A stretch of 60,000 nucleotides of DNA, from the NCBI GenBank assembly GCA_903813345.2, contig CAIIXF020000011.1, forward strand, positions 16,477,754 to 16,537,753, read 5' to 3'. A model generated the notes under the pieces. The model was not told where the DNA came from. It searched no databases and saw nothing but the letters and a program-made list of their open reading frames with translations. The DNA comes from Owenia fusiformis (lineage: Eukaryota > Annelida > Polychaeta > Sabellida > Oweniidae). Each line of letters opens with the position of its first letter. The stretch's first letter is position 1. The translations under genes were made by a program, and so were the position numbers. Shown here piece by piece: positions 24,565 to 36,552 of this stretch.

Positions 24565-27160
24565 GTCCCCACAACTACTTGTGTATTGAAATCCCAAATT
24601 TATGGGGATAAGCTGGATCTGCAGTATTCGTTCAAACTGCGAGTTTAAATTTCATAATAGGCTTCTTTAATTCTTTTAAAACATATGTTTATTTAACTTA
24701 TACGATGCCATATACGATAAATGTTACCCCCTCTTATGCAGTCATACAATAGATTTTCACCCTCCTCTTATACGATAACCCTATACACCCCCCCCCCCCC
24801 ATGAAAGCGAAAGAGGTGTAACCGGGCACGAAAAGAAAAATGGAAAAATATAAATGCGACGCCTGCAAATTATCCCACCGTTTGGTAAGTCTGAGAGATA
24901 AGCCTATAACTTCAAATACAAAGAGTAAAGATATATAAAACATCCATGACTTGATATTAAGAGGTAACATGCGACAAATAAACATTATATTATTAAGTCA
25001 TTAGTCAAGTAGTCGGGCCCCCGGCTCAGATTTCGAAACGGGATTTTTCTCGCCGATGGATGGACCCAAATAATGCAATTAGGGAGCGTATTCGCATATC
25101 TGCGACCATTCATCTTGTAAGGTGCTACTTTCTATTTATCTTCCTTTTAAATCAGATAAAACACACTGACAATCGATTATCTTTGCACAGTTAACGATCA
25201 AACATTGGGCTTCTTCATACTTCTGCTTTCTGATGCGCCACCTAATCTCTTCACTCACTCGATTTTTATACATGTTCCTGGGCCTGTGGGAACGATCATT
25301 CTGAACAGTGCGTTAGTGCGCTAGCGCGTTAGCGCGTAGCGCGTGTTTTCATTATAACCTGTAAACACGACGCGTTTTGTAATTCTATGCATCCTCTCGA
25401 TACATATCTATCGATGGGTGCTTCCCACACCATACCATGCTAATATTGTCTCCAAATAGTCCATAATGAATGAAGGAATTGTTCTTTATCGGCATTCAGA
25501 AATTTCAAAAGCTACTGCGCAGATGTTCTGCGCATGTCAAGGTCGTGAACTTTCTGGTTTCTTTTTAATGTTTCTCGACTTTTACACGACTTTTGCACGA
25601 ATAATGATGATCTCTCATCAAATTAGAAATAATGTATAACTTTAGATCGATATCCAGCAGTCTCTAGTGGAAATATTGAAGGTAATCGGCGATAATGACA
25701 AAGTGGGCGTGCCGGAAATAAATTAGACATAGACGGGTCTTCAACCACTGTCAATATTGTCTAAGCGATCTTTACCGTATTCTCTCCAATAACAGCACTT
25801 GTCATATTATTATAAAAATATGTTGAAGAAAATGCATTCTTGTCAAGAAAAATTGCCATACATGAAATTCCTCGGGATTTCTGATTTCTTTCATACATGG
25901 GCGCTTATTAGAATGGTCTAAATAATGTATTTTCAATTTTCTAAATGCCCTGGGCGCTAATTACAGAGAATACGGTATGTTGAAACTGTCAGTGCAGTGT
26001 TGTGTTCCAGTACTCTGCAATATTGTGTTGCAATGTGCTTTAGTGTGTTGCCATGTTGTGTTGACTAAAGTATATTGTATGGACCACATGATGAATATGA
26101 TTGATAAAATGTAAAGGCTTTGGAAAACCATATATGATAAATTCTACACAGAAAGGAGAGGAAAATACATGCTGCGCTATCAATGAATCCAAAAAACGTT
26201 TTCACTCTACATGTACTGACAAAATACTTAAACAGAACAACATGTTTACCGCTGACTCACTGATGACTTCTCAAACATTTATCTAATCTTGAATTTGTTT
26301 GCAAAACTTTCTCATTGAATACCTTCTGTAAATAGCTTTTGTAAGCCTTAAAATTATCAAAAACATTTCTCCTTATCGTCAACAATCAGTCAAATGAAAG
26401 TAATATTGACTTCAAAACAAGTTTGAAAGGAGTTCCTTATCAGTGCATAGCAGTTCAAGACGGAACAAGAAATCAGATATAAGATCAAATAACTATTTGT
26501 GCAAACTTTATAACATATGCTACACAGGTATGGTTTTTGATCCGATATGTATTGACACTTCTACCTTGTACTTTAGTTTGACGTTTTTGCAATAGAGGAG
26601 TTTCCAATGAAAATTTTTCTAAAAATGACTACCATATGTTATGTAATCATCTACCATGACTTCAACAACTCTGCAAAGATGTGGGCCAAATCTCCATTGT
26701 TGTGATGTTAAAATTCCCAAATTTTTATGATTAATCCAAATACATGTATTTACATTCATAGGATCATCCCATAGTATGCCATTCAAGTTTTAGACAGATT
26801 GAACACTTTTTCATAAATCATGAAATCAAGTGACTATATTGCAAGTTTTTTTACCATTGAAGTCTATGGCAGTCTGACCCAACCAAAATAATAAAAAAAC
26901 AAGAGCCGACATCTATGTATTTAAGCTTTCTTCAGCTATATAGCAACTCCTTTATCAAGTCTGCATATACCCATCCTTGCTTATAACTCAACTCAAGATT
27001 CACATAACTGTGACTGACTTATATGAATAATAACATGCAATATCCTTAATTATTTCTAGATATCAATTATAAGATGTGGTAATCAAGTGAAAGCTGACTG
27101 AGAGCATTAAATGAAGTAGACTTTAAAAAGGGAAAATGTAACATAGAACCTATCACATAC

Positions 27161-28688
27161 CTACAAGTGACTTAGATGAACCAAAATACCGATCATCAGC
27201 TTTCAATATAACATCATTCATCCTATTATCCAATTGGATAAAATGTTGTTCCCATGGTTTTTCTGCACCAATTTCATAATCGGGTGCAAGCTTTCTCATA
27301 GTAGGTATAGATGTCACACCCATTTCACAGGCTGGTGGTCCATCAAAATAATCCATTGCCTGTGCTTTTTTGAGCATATTCTTTTCAAATAGATTCATTG
27401 TGTCTGATTGGGTTGTCTCACTAACCGTTGGAGATAATAGTGATTTGTATGCATTATTATGGAACTCAGTTGAGATACCATTTTGACTATTCAAACATTT
27501 AATGGGATTATATTGCTTGTCATGTAGATTAGGATATCTGGAGTAAGGTAAACTAAATGATGAATCTGTGTCTGACTCGCTGTATATCTGTGTATGCAAA
27601 TCAGCTTTAGTCGAGTGGGACATTATTTTAGGTAGGTTTCTCCTTCTTGGGGGTAAAGGAGGTGGTATATCATGATTGTCAGCCCATGAACTATCCGAGT
27701 CATACATGGGCTTCATGTTTCTCTTTGCAAAAACAGGTTCATCATATATTTCCTCTGGTACCACTTCTTTCACTTCTGATGGGGCACCTCGGTACTGAGC
27801 GACCGAGTCATATAATTGCTTGAATGATTTTGGATTAGCTACTGTTGGCATTTTATCATCATGAATAGCCTGTACAGGTTTGAAGCTTCTATTTTGGTTG
27901 GTAATAAATGCAGCATTAGCATCTGATTGTGGTAAGTCCTTATTTGGTACATTTTGTATATGATAACCTCTCTGATTTGACTGCTGCACAGCTCGAACGT
28001 CATTTGGAAATCTCCTTTTAGACATGAGATGGTACATTTTTGTTTTTCTATACGTTCTTGGTGGTACAACTGGATCTACCTCACTATCGGTTGTTTCAGC
28101 TAGAATCATGCGTTGGATATGATATCCTCCTGTTTTAGGCTTACTCACCATGTTTGGTAACATTGGTGCTTCAAGGTTTAGGCTATTCTTCATCAATGAC
28201 TCTAACACTGAATCATCATCAGAATCTGACATTTGTTTCAAATCTTTTTTGGGAGCCATTGCTTTTATGGGTCTTTCATACTCATCACCATTTTCAATAT
28301 CCACAGAAATGCTGTCAGGATCCATCTCAGATCCTTCATGATCTCTTGTATCTAATACCAGCATTGTACTACTTGTGAATCCATTTGCTTCCATGGTGGA
28401 TGTTAGTTCATCATTCTCATCCTTTTTAACATTTGTATTTGAATCAGTAACCTCCTTCACATTGAACATTTCTGTATCTTCTATTTGTTCACAACTTTCC
28501 ACTTGTTGCATGTCATTCTTCATAATATAGCACCTTTCAAAATCCTCTACAGGAGTTGATGTATTTGATGCAATTTCACTTGCCACATCATCATTCCTCC
28601 AAACTGCTCTGTTCTGTTCCTCAAACTGCTGTACAATATTCACTGGTTCAAACACAGCCTCATTTGCAGTAATCGTAATAGTCAACAT
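27161..28688 (-). CDS. ANKRD6: ANKRD6-like gene, exon 1: 509-residue N-terminal region
   Basis: This single open exon of 509 codons plus one base starts at an ATG with A at -3 and an in-frame TGA 15 bases upstream. It ends at a strong donor (TAG|GTATGT) in phase 1, exactly complementary to the phase of exon 2. The protein has no recognisable domain, signal peptide or membrane segment and looks disordered and polar. Visible features are acidic serine clusters SDSDDDS (154-160) and ESDTDSS (371-377), two GYHIQ motifs (188-192, 241-245), a YDEP tyrosine motif (315-318), and PPPLPPRRR (342-350), a class II SH3 ligand (PxxPxR). The diversin I remember from vertebrates starts almost directly at the ankyrin domain, so this is an added N-terminus or an alternative first exon. 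Both phase and strand support the join, but only a transcript would prove it. Confidence 0.75.
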
Positions 28689-31600
28689 TATTACTTGCGT
28701 TCAAACAGTATTACATTAAAATTCTGTATATTGTTTATAAATCCCAGTTCTTGTGCACATTCCTTGTGTGTTTTCTACGTATTTCTTGATCTAGTACTTA
28801 GCAAACGAATGATTTATTTTTGTGATCAATTTTAGGGGATGATATATTCACTAAATTTTAAGTGGATAAGTCGTTAAGTATCTTAGTCAGTGACCAATAA
28901 GATGGGGTATCAACATGTAACTTCCTTGGAGGGCATCGTTCAACTCAATTGCACCATGCTGTTTTTTGTCAAAATATCTTAAGCTTTTTTGAATGTTGGT
29001 TGCATATTTACAACAAGATGTGGCTGTTAACAAGACACCCGAGGTTCCATAAGTAACTGATGTGTATTAACTATGTTTTTGTGCAATTATATTTGCTGTG
29101 TTACAAATATCTAGTTATCTTATTAATGTCAATTCAATTCTATATTCAGAATGAAAGTATTGGTGGCATGTTTATAGGGTTTATAGAGGGCCATTTGGCA
29201 ATGAGATTTATTGGATAATCATTTTCCCACAATAAATATGAATTTACTATTGTATGCTAATCCTCTATAAGGTGTGATAGTCTAGACAAAAACTTGGGAG
29301 TGGGGGAGAGGCCATTCTTAGGTAAAGAGATGTGTGGGGTAATATAAATATAAATGATAAGGGAATGAATGGACATTAAATGTAGATGCTAGGGAGACAA
29401 TGAACTATAGCATGGCATCATATAACCTCACCTTAGCCAACCAACCAAGATATGTCATGCTTCTGATTTTGATTTCATATTTCACAACTTGACTCTGAAA
29501 TATACTCAGTCAAGTAGATGAGAGAGCACAGTATGACATCAAAATACTGAAGACTTGTGATTGGAGAAATCACCAGATTCACCAGTGCTCAGCAGCACTG
29601 TCTCCAATGTACCATCTGCAACATGAGGGCTATCAATATCTGAAGATGATAAATGTATACCATCTCATATCAAAGTGCACCATGTAAATTCAACAAGATT
29701 TATCGAGACGCCCACTTGACCGATCAACCGACCACCCATCCGCCAAGCAAACTGATCATAATATAACACCCAAGTGTGCTATAAAAATATAATCAAATAG
29801 AGGGCGACATCAGGAAAAAGGTGGCTATCTAAATCTCAATCTAAATAATAAATTGAGAGGATATTTCAAAGTTTTAAATTAGGGAACACATTTCTTTCAA
29901 ATTTCAAATTAAAATATCGGGCCATTTTAAGTATTATTCAAGAAATAACCATTTAAGACATCTACATCTCCAGAATAATTTCATTTCAAAATTCCCTAAA
30001 GTTTCGATAATTTAGTTGTAGCTAAATTGTAAATTTTAAAAGAAATGTAAATACCCCTATTCATATTTTGACCTCCAAAATTAATAATAATTATATACAT
30101 ACACCATCAAATGTGGAATATTGTATAGTATGCAATTTATAGATTTCAGTGAAATGCCCAAAATTCAATACATTTGACCGACAGTGTATGCCATTTCATA
30201 AAAACAAGTATGTTCTGACACTAATAATGATGTCTCTTTTAGCAGAGTAATTAAGTTAATTAGGGATCTAACCTGTACCCAACAGACAATCATCAGATGG
30301 TTCCCTCTGAGCATAGACGCATACTAATTACTCAAATGTAATTATGTTGAATCAAATAAATATGAAATGTATGTTGGAGATAAGGCAAAAACAGTGACAA
30401 CTGGCATGTCACTTTTTTGGACCTTACAATGTGAAACATATACTATAAACATGTACTTATATATGTTCTGATAATGCATTCAAAATGTAGTACCTTTATC
30501 AGTTTTGTTGATTATATTCTTTCCAATTCTCAACTAATTAGTCTTAAATGTTTTTTCAAAATATAACCTTCATTGGACAACATAGTTATCAACGTAACTT
30601 TTTGAGTCAAAGCCAAAAACAACTTTCTCATATTCAATATTATTTCATTACCAGTGTTTTCATGTAGTGAGGCTATTGTAAGGCTGACATTTAATTTTAT
30701 GAAAACATTTTACTTACCAGGCACAGTGTTATGAGAATCCAACATATGAGACTCAATTGCTCATTTCCAAATTTTATGATTAAAGATTACTTCTATTTAT
30801 TTAATGATATTGTATCATTTACATGTTTGATCCATTTATAAGGTTCCTGGTAAATCTTATCTCTGTGCATGAAAACTATTAACAGCTATGTAATATTAGA
30901 CCATGTCTTTCACACCTTCTTTCAATATTACAAAGAAATGATTTAATGAAATAGTTAAGACTTTTTATAATACTTAAGTTCTTATTCAAACATTAAGCAT
31001 TTTATTAACTGAGTTGGCTAATAAACCTTATGTGCCAAGTCAACACTGTCAACAATCATTGCCATAATGTTGGTAAGTAGCTGGTTTTTATTTTTAAACT
31101 GTCACTGTATACTTTACACAAGTGCGAGTGAAGTAGGCCTATGGTACAGATTGTAATATTCTGGACCACTTCGTCAGACATTATAATCCATAGTAAAAAT
31201 ACCTAGCGGAGTTCATATGCAACTGTATGTTAATCAATATTTCTAATATAAAGGTTGATGTAATATGCAGCCGTTAGTTGAAACAATGCATTTAACTAGA
31301 CATTTCCTTGTTAAATATTTATATAACGTTCAAGTGCTCAAAACTGAAAACTGATGAAAATGTTAAGTTGATACAAAAGCTCTAGTTGACAAAGTATAGT
31401 AATTAGTAACTCATTAGCGCAACATGTTTAAGTGCTTGTTTTCATCTCTTAGAGAACTTACCAAGTGCTTGTATAACATCCATGACTGTTGGCTCTTTCT
31501 TAACTGACTAAATACCAATTCAAATTTGTTTATATTTAGAATATAGATTCCTGAGGATGCAGGTGAAATTTTCATTTTGGCGGAAAGTTTGAATGTGGCA

Positions 31601-33093
31601 AAGGGCCATGTTAAACTGATTTTTAACCATGGTGTTATGGTTAAAGGTTAAACAATATCGCAGCATGAAATATATACAGTATAAGCCTTTACCTGATAAT
31701 AAATACCATGTATATAACTACAAATTGAAAAAGGATATAATAACACATGTTATACTGCAGATATCATGTCGACTGGGTTTGTTATAATATGAAATCATTG
31801 GTTTTAAAAGGAAGTAAAACTAGGAGTATCATATGCTAAATACATATACGATACCTTTACAATATTCAAACTTGAAGATATACCATTTATCCACCCAAGG
31901 TACTACTACTTTCGTTCTTGGATTTACAGTTTTTGGTCCTACAGTGGGGGGCATAAAGAATTACAAAACCTATGGAAATTACATGTTGTCACATATGTAA
32001 TAAATTCTTACCTCAGTGTATTCAGTGCTCTATTTTCTCCGTCATAGTAAGTCCAGATATAGTGGAATTTGTGTCCATAATGACAAATAAGAACTTAAAA
32101 ATTTGATGTGGAATTCACATGTTAATGCCGACTCTTCAAATGTTGAGGTGATTTTGGAGCCAGATTACGCCGCAATGTGGGTTGGCTCCCAGAATGCAAC
32201 ATGACACGTGTCAGCTTTCAAAATGCCATTCCGCCCTTTTGAAATACATGGCGATTCATGAAAACATTAGTCCGATTTGGTAGGGATTTATCCATCATTT
32301 GCAGGTATGAGGCTTTGGATTCATTTATTGTGCTACTTAAAGTGGATGGGAATTATTTTTCTACCACTTGGGAGAGTTTGAGACATGAAACTTAGAATTT
32401 AGCTCATTGTGACAACTTTTGAGGGTTGAGATTTATTTTTGTCCCCCACTTTACATATTAAAATTGTGAATATATAATCTAGGTGTTAAACAATCGTCAA
32501 AACATCCAATTTCAATAAATATTCTACATCATGAGAAAATGTTTTGCTTGCAATCATGAAACAAACATCCAAATCAAATCTTTTTTACCATCTTTTTTAC
32601 CCTGAGTGGAACTAGAGTTCTGTACCATGACATTATCTAAATACCATAACAACCAGCATTGTGTCTATGGTGAGCTGAAAAGTTATTAAGATTAAAATAT
32701 GCTTACCAGTTACTAAATCTTCGAAATTGCAGTTGAACTAATTTTCAAATTCACTTTGTTGTTCTTTTTGCACACCTGCCACCATTTTTTTGAATTTTCT
32801 CTGCGACAACAATTTTAAAATTTTAGACTATGCTTTAAAATTGTAAATACTAGCTATATCCTTTGTGCGATCGTTGAAACAAACGTTAGTCTGCAATACT
32901 TTTGCTTTTAAAATGTACTTTAAATGTCCATATTTGTCTAAAAACAACGTAAAATCCAGGTAAATTCAGGTACACATGAATCTATCGATCCCAATGCAGG
33001 TCAACAGAAGGAAATGACGTCATGTAACTTTAGACCAATAGAAATCAATCAATTTTCACAGTTCGGCAAATGAAGTACGGAGGCCGAATATAA
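28689..33093. other. Spacer between the head-to-head ANKRD6-like and Frizzled genes, part 1
   Basis: This AT-rich DNA upstream of the large exon should contain the ANKRD6 promoter and any 5' untranslated exon. On the minus strand there is TATAAA at about 28735 and an acceptor-like ATATACAG about 35 bp before the ATG, so exon 1 may be preceded by a non-coding exon. A perfect CRE (TGACGTCA) lies at 33014-33021. I see no gene, and no mobile element with clear ends. Confidence 0.5.
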
Positions 33094-33562
33094 GGTATGA
33101 GTACCGTAATCCAACACCAAATTCGAAAATTCATAACAATACTTTGCACATATGGCGTTCGTGACCAACTATAAAACGCTTACCCCCCATAGTGTTATAT
33201 ATCAAAATGTACCTGTTCATATAGGGGTTCGATTGATCTACATCAAAATATAGGGAGTCAGGTTACTTTTTGAGATATCAGCGTCCATTTATTGTGACTC
33301 GCGTTTGCTACCACTTCCTCAATTCTGATATGATGGGCAAACGCGTAGTAAGCATGCTCACGTCGGAACTATTTTTGACCTACATCGCTATTTTCGTAAT
33401 TCAAATGAAAGTTGAACTCCTCCTCTTTATTTTGATACCAAATAGTGGCATATTAGGTACCCTAGAAGCCAACTATGGCGTTATTTAGAACAATACCACG
33501 AGTTTTTAAATGGACTATATAGGGGTCATACCTTTTGGCGGATGGATATGGAACCTCATACC
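33094..33562 (+). repeat. Direct terminal repeat, left copy
   Basis: This 469-bp unit contains a TATAAAACG box-like motif at about 33170 and is repeated at 34354-34822, offset by 1260 bp. On the right it is followed by TTAATG, which extends the inverted end to TAAGGTATGAG/CTCATACCTTA. The same 72-residue chance frame occurs in both copies. Confidence 0.9.
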
Positions 33563-34353
33563 TTAATGTGTTATGACATCACACTGATTTTTGTCTCTGC
33601 AACTTTTTTTGGCAGAAAATATAATTTCTAGTTCAAAAATGCATAAAAACGTCGGAAATGGCTGAATATGTGAAAAATTTATCCATTTAGGCTAGAAAGG
33701 GTTAATTTGCCCTACCCCAAATACGTCTAAATATGCTAGTCTAACTTTGCCACTGTGACGTCACAAATCTAACCTGACTATCTCTGAGTTTATTGAAGAA
33801 AATGATACGTCTGACAAACAGCTTTCATTCCCTATATGGCACACCTTCTACTAAGAGTTGCATCATTGACTAAATCTAAGACAAAGGCCCTGTGTCCCGA
33901 GGATTTTGACTGAAATTTGGCCATTTTCGCCCAAATCTAACTAAATTGCAGTTTCCCTCACACCTGTATTTTGAAATAAATATTGCTACAATGTAGCAAT
34001 TTAAAAATCACACATGCTTACTGTTTCTGTCGACCTGACACGTGTATCTAGCCTGTAAAAATGAAAAGTCGCTACATTGTAGCAATTTCACTGAGATATG
34101 GGCCCTGAAAATCATGTAATTTTAGCAAAAAATGAAGAAATAACCTGCAATTTTGACGGAATTTCAGAGGGCTTTCTTTCATTCAAGACCCTCCACGGGC
34201 CTCTTATGACCATTCTTATACTCACAGAATGGTTGAAAGTGATTTCAAATCATTGTTTGCCCTACGCAGAACGAAAAAATCGATTCTGTTCTCAAATTCT
34301 GCTAGAATATTGGTCTCTGGCCAACTAGCAGACAATTTTAGGCCTCATATTAA

Positions 34354-34822
34354 GGTATGAGTACCGTAATCCAACACCAAATTCGAAAATTCATAACAAT
34401 ACTTTGCACATATGGCGTTCGTGACCAACTATAAAACGCTTACCCCCCATAGTGTTATATATCAAAATGTACCTGTTCATATAGGGGTTCGATTGATCTA
34501 CATCAAAATATAGGGAGTCAGGTTACTTTTTGAGATATCAGCGTCCATTTATTGTGACTCGCGTTTGCTACCACTTCCTCAATTCTGATATGATGGGCAA
34601 ACGCGTAGTAAGCATGCTCACGTCGGAACTATTTTTGACCTACATCGCTATTTTCGTAATTCAAATGAAAGTTGAACTCCTCCTCTTTATTTTGATACCA
34701 AATAGTGGCATATTAGGTACCCTAGAAGCCAACTATGGCGTTATTTAGAACAATACCACGAGTTTTTAAATGGACTATATAGGGGTCATACCTTTTGGCG
34801 GATGGATATGGAACCTCATACC
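34354..34822 (+). repeat. Direct terminal repeat, right copy
   Basis: It appears identical to 33094-33562 over its full length and is followed immediately by ATAA, the right half of the target duplication. Confidence 0.9.
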
Positions 34823-34826
34823 ATAA

Positions 34827-36552
34827 CTAATTGTCAAATATTTGATTCACACATAATCAGATTAGGGAGCAACATTTGCAAATTATTGTTTTGTGCTTTT
34901 ATCATTTCTTTCACATGCATTTCTGAAATAATGATTTTTTTGATTTTTCTATAAATGCAAAATGCGGATATTCCCATTTATTATTTGGGAGAATCTAGCT
35001 TGTAGTCTAGTTCATTCTGAAGTAACTTCGTCGCCATTTGATAAGACCACTGATCCCATTGTCTGGACATATTGCAATTTTAGTATCTCATATGAGATGG
35101 TAAATAGTCTTTGGTAATTTAATTGGTCATGTTGTTTGTAATTTTGTCCGAATGACATTTTAGCACCTAGACTAACGGTTATGAATATGATTACGTTTCC
35201 ATAAATACCGCACGTGTTTACGTTTTACCTTTTAAATAATTAAATCTTCATTAACAGGACTGTAGATGACTTTTGAGTTCTAAGACCCGGCGATACGTTA
35301 TCAACTGTTTAAAGGTGTCTTGTAGCTGTTTTTATATATATCTCCGAAGAGAATTATTAATTACTTTTGCAAATACTTGCACATGAATAAGGACGACAAG
35401 ATGGACGAATGATTTACGTTACGAATGATTTAGGTTATCATAAAATAACTTCATTTTAACACTTTATTCCCAGACTCAGTAGTTGGCTATGCTTCATTAT
35501 TAGTAAGTTTACGTCATTCCGAATTATATAATTTAAGTCTTTATTAGATCTAAATGAAAAATATGAGAGGTGTATGAATGTCTGTTCATAATTAAAATTA
35601 GATTGGTTAACTAGAATTTGGGATCTTTTTCAGAATGAAGAAAACCTTGAGGATGAAATCCTGAAAACACGCTTTGTCAAATGAATTTCACTGGGAGATA
35701 AAATGTTTGACCAATCTACGATTTTTTATTTGAATCTACAAAATGGACAATAAAATGGGCAATATTGTCATTTAGATGATTGATGAGTGGTATAAAGACG
35801 CGACCGAATGCTGGTGCAATTTTAATGACTTTTCACGACCAGACAAACACCCGCGCAAATTATAGATAGCATAAATAGTTGCCCCAATTTTCTAATTAGA
35901 CGGAGCCATATGGCATAATCCCCAATATAATCCATTTACTTGTGATTAACTTAAAGAGACTTTATACATGTAGGTCCTTATTGTGGACGGGTTCGTAGAT
36001 GTTCCATTTTTACATTATAAATATCCGATATCTGATTCTTTTTATACAAATTTCAGTTGGGATGGAAAGTACAGCATTACTATGAAAGGGGCGGAGTTTT
36101 ATTGAAACGGCAATGCGCTTGTATTACAGAGCACATAGCATGAATGACAGGTATTGATGACTTTCGGGTAGTTCAAACGTTCATCTATACAGTACATATA
36201 AAAGGCCTCTGTATCAGCGAAGTGACCAGCAAAAAAGTAATCCTCGGTCTTTTATTTTTATTTCCATATAATAACTTATAATCTACTAAGATTATAGGTA
36301 TAGAAGTCAAAATCAATGTTTGCTTAAGTTTCATTGGATTACTTTGAAGTTTATAGAAATCCAATTACTGGTTTACGCGATTAGCGGAGTGATACGGCGT
36401 AATGTTATTGAAGTAAAGCGGCTTCCATTTACTTCAGATAAAAGTTTCATGTTGAGTAGAGTGGAAGTGCAAACAGTTTTGAACAGAAGTTTTCTTTAGG
36501 TATTTGCGGATAAAAGTGTATTATACTGTGTACCTTTAGTACCTTTAGTAAG
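34827..36552 (+). other. Upstream region of the Frizzled gene
   Basis: This is AT-rich non-coding sequence that includes the likely promoter (36197-36204) and a 5' untranslated region of roughly 320 nt. No mobile element ends or open frames of note are visible. Confidence 0.5.
36197..36204 (+). promoter_or_regulatory. TATA box candidate for the Frizzled gene
   Basis: TATAAAAG, followed by GGCCTCTG, lies about 355 bp before the start codon. Transcription would begin near 36228, giving an intron-free leader of about 325 nt. A chance match is possible in such AT-rich DNA, but the G/C-rich flank on the 3' side is typical of real TATA boxes. Confidence 0.45.

Larger units (their letters stand above)
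23243..25359. mobile_element. Non-autonomous Mutator-like (MULE) candidate with 9-bp target duplication
   Basis: Both ends begin GGTTATAATGAAAACACGCG and remain identical in inverted form for 36 bp, followed by more alternating CGCGCTA-type sequence. The direct repeat TGTAAACAC flanks the element exactly (23234-23242 and 25360-25368). A 9-bp duplication with such ends fits the Mutator superfamily best. The 2.1-kb interior has no recognisable transposase and contains two CAGGCCC-type MITEs. Confidence 0.8.
23070..25975. mobile_element. TA-flanked element with CCGTATTCTCTGTAATTA ends, interrupted
   Basis: The left end CCGTATTCTCTGTAATTA (23070) and its inverse at 25958-25975 are flanked by TA. 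The element is split by the insertion at 23243-25359. Removing that insert leaves about 0.8 kb. A further CCGTATTCTCT end, also preceded by TA, lies at 25775. The right part may therefore be a separate 201-bp copy (25775-25975), and the left part a second, decayed copy ending near 23219 with GGGCGATAATAGAGTAC. Both have AATAAGCGC/GCGCTTATT motifs inside the ends. No coding capacity is visible. Confidence 0.7.
18294..27160 (-). other. Intron 1 of the ANKRD6-like gene (8.9 kb)
   Basis: The donor is GTATGT at 27160-27155 and the acceptor precedes 18293. This is the repeat-richest intron. It holds a 65-bp duplication (19107-19224), a mariner relic (21149-22217), a TA-flanked element (23070-25975) split by a Mutator-like element (23243-25359), and three copies of the CAGGCCCGTAGCC family. 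Short frames here are chance or repeat-derived. Confidence 0.7.
33094..34822. mobile_element. 1.73-kb element bounded by two apparently identical 469-bp direct repeats
   Basis: The repeats 33094-33562 and 34354-34822 appear identical line by line. Each begins GGTATGAG and ends CTCATACC, an 8-bp inverted repeat. The whole is flanked by ATAA (33090-33093 and 34823-34826), a 4-bp target duplication. The 791-bp interior (33563-34353) begins TTAA and ends TTAA and has no protein-like frame. The layout resembles a small non-autonomous LTR retrotransposon (TRIM-like). However, ends are not TG/CA, and I see no primer-binding site or polypurine tract, so a composite of two short DNA elements is also possible. 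Near-identity implies recent insertion. Confidence 0.75.

Noticed and set aside
24303-24611. 102-codon frame with GSWGSGAPPLARDSF-type peptide
   Set aside because: It is the translation of a CAGGCCCGTAGCC MITE. Similar peptides arise at 41555-41821 and 48789-49046 for the same reason.
33222-33236. B-box-like GGGGTTCGATTGATC inside the 469-bp repeats
   Set aside because: No A box at the proper distance and no cloverleaf. It is part of the element, not a tRNA gene.
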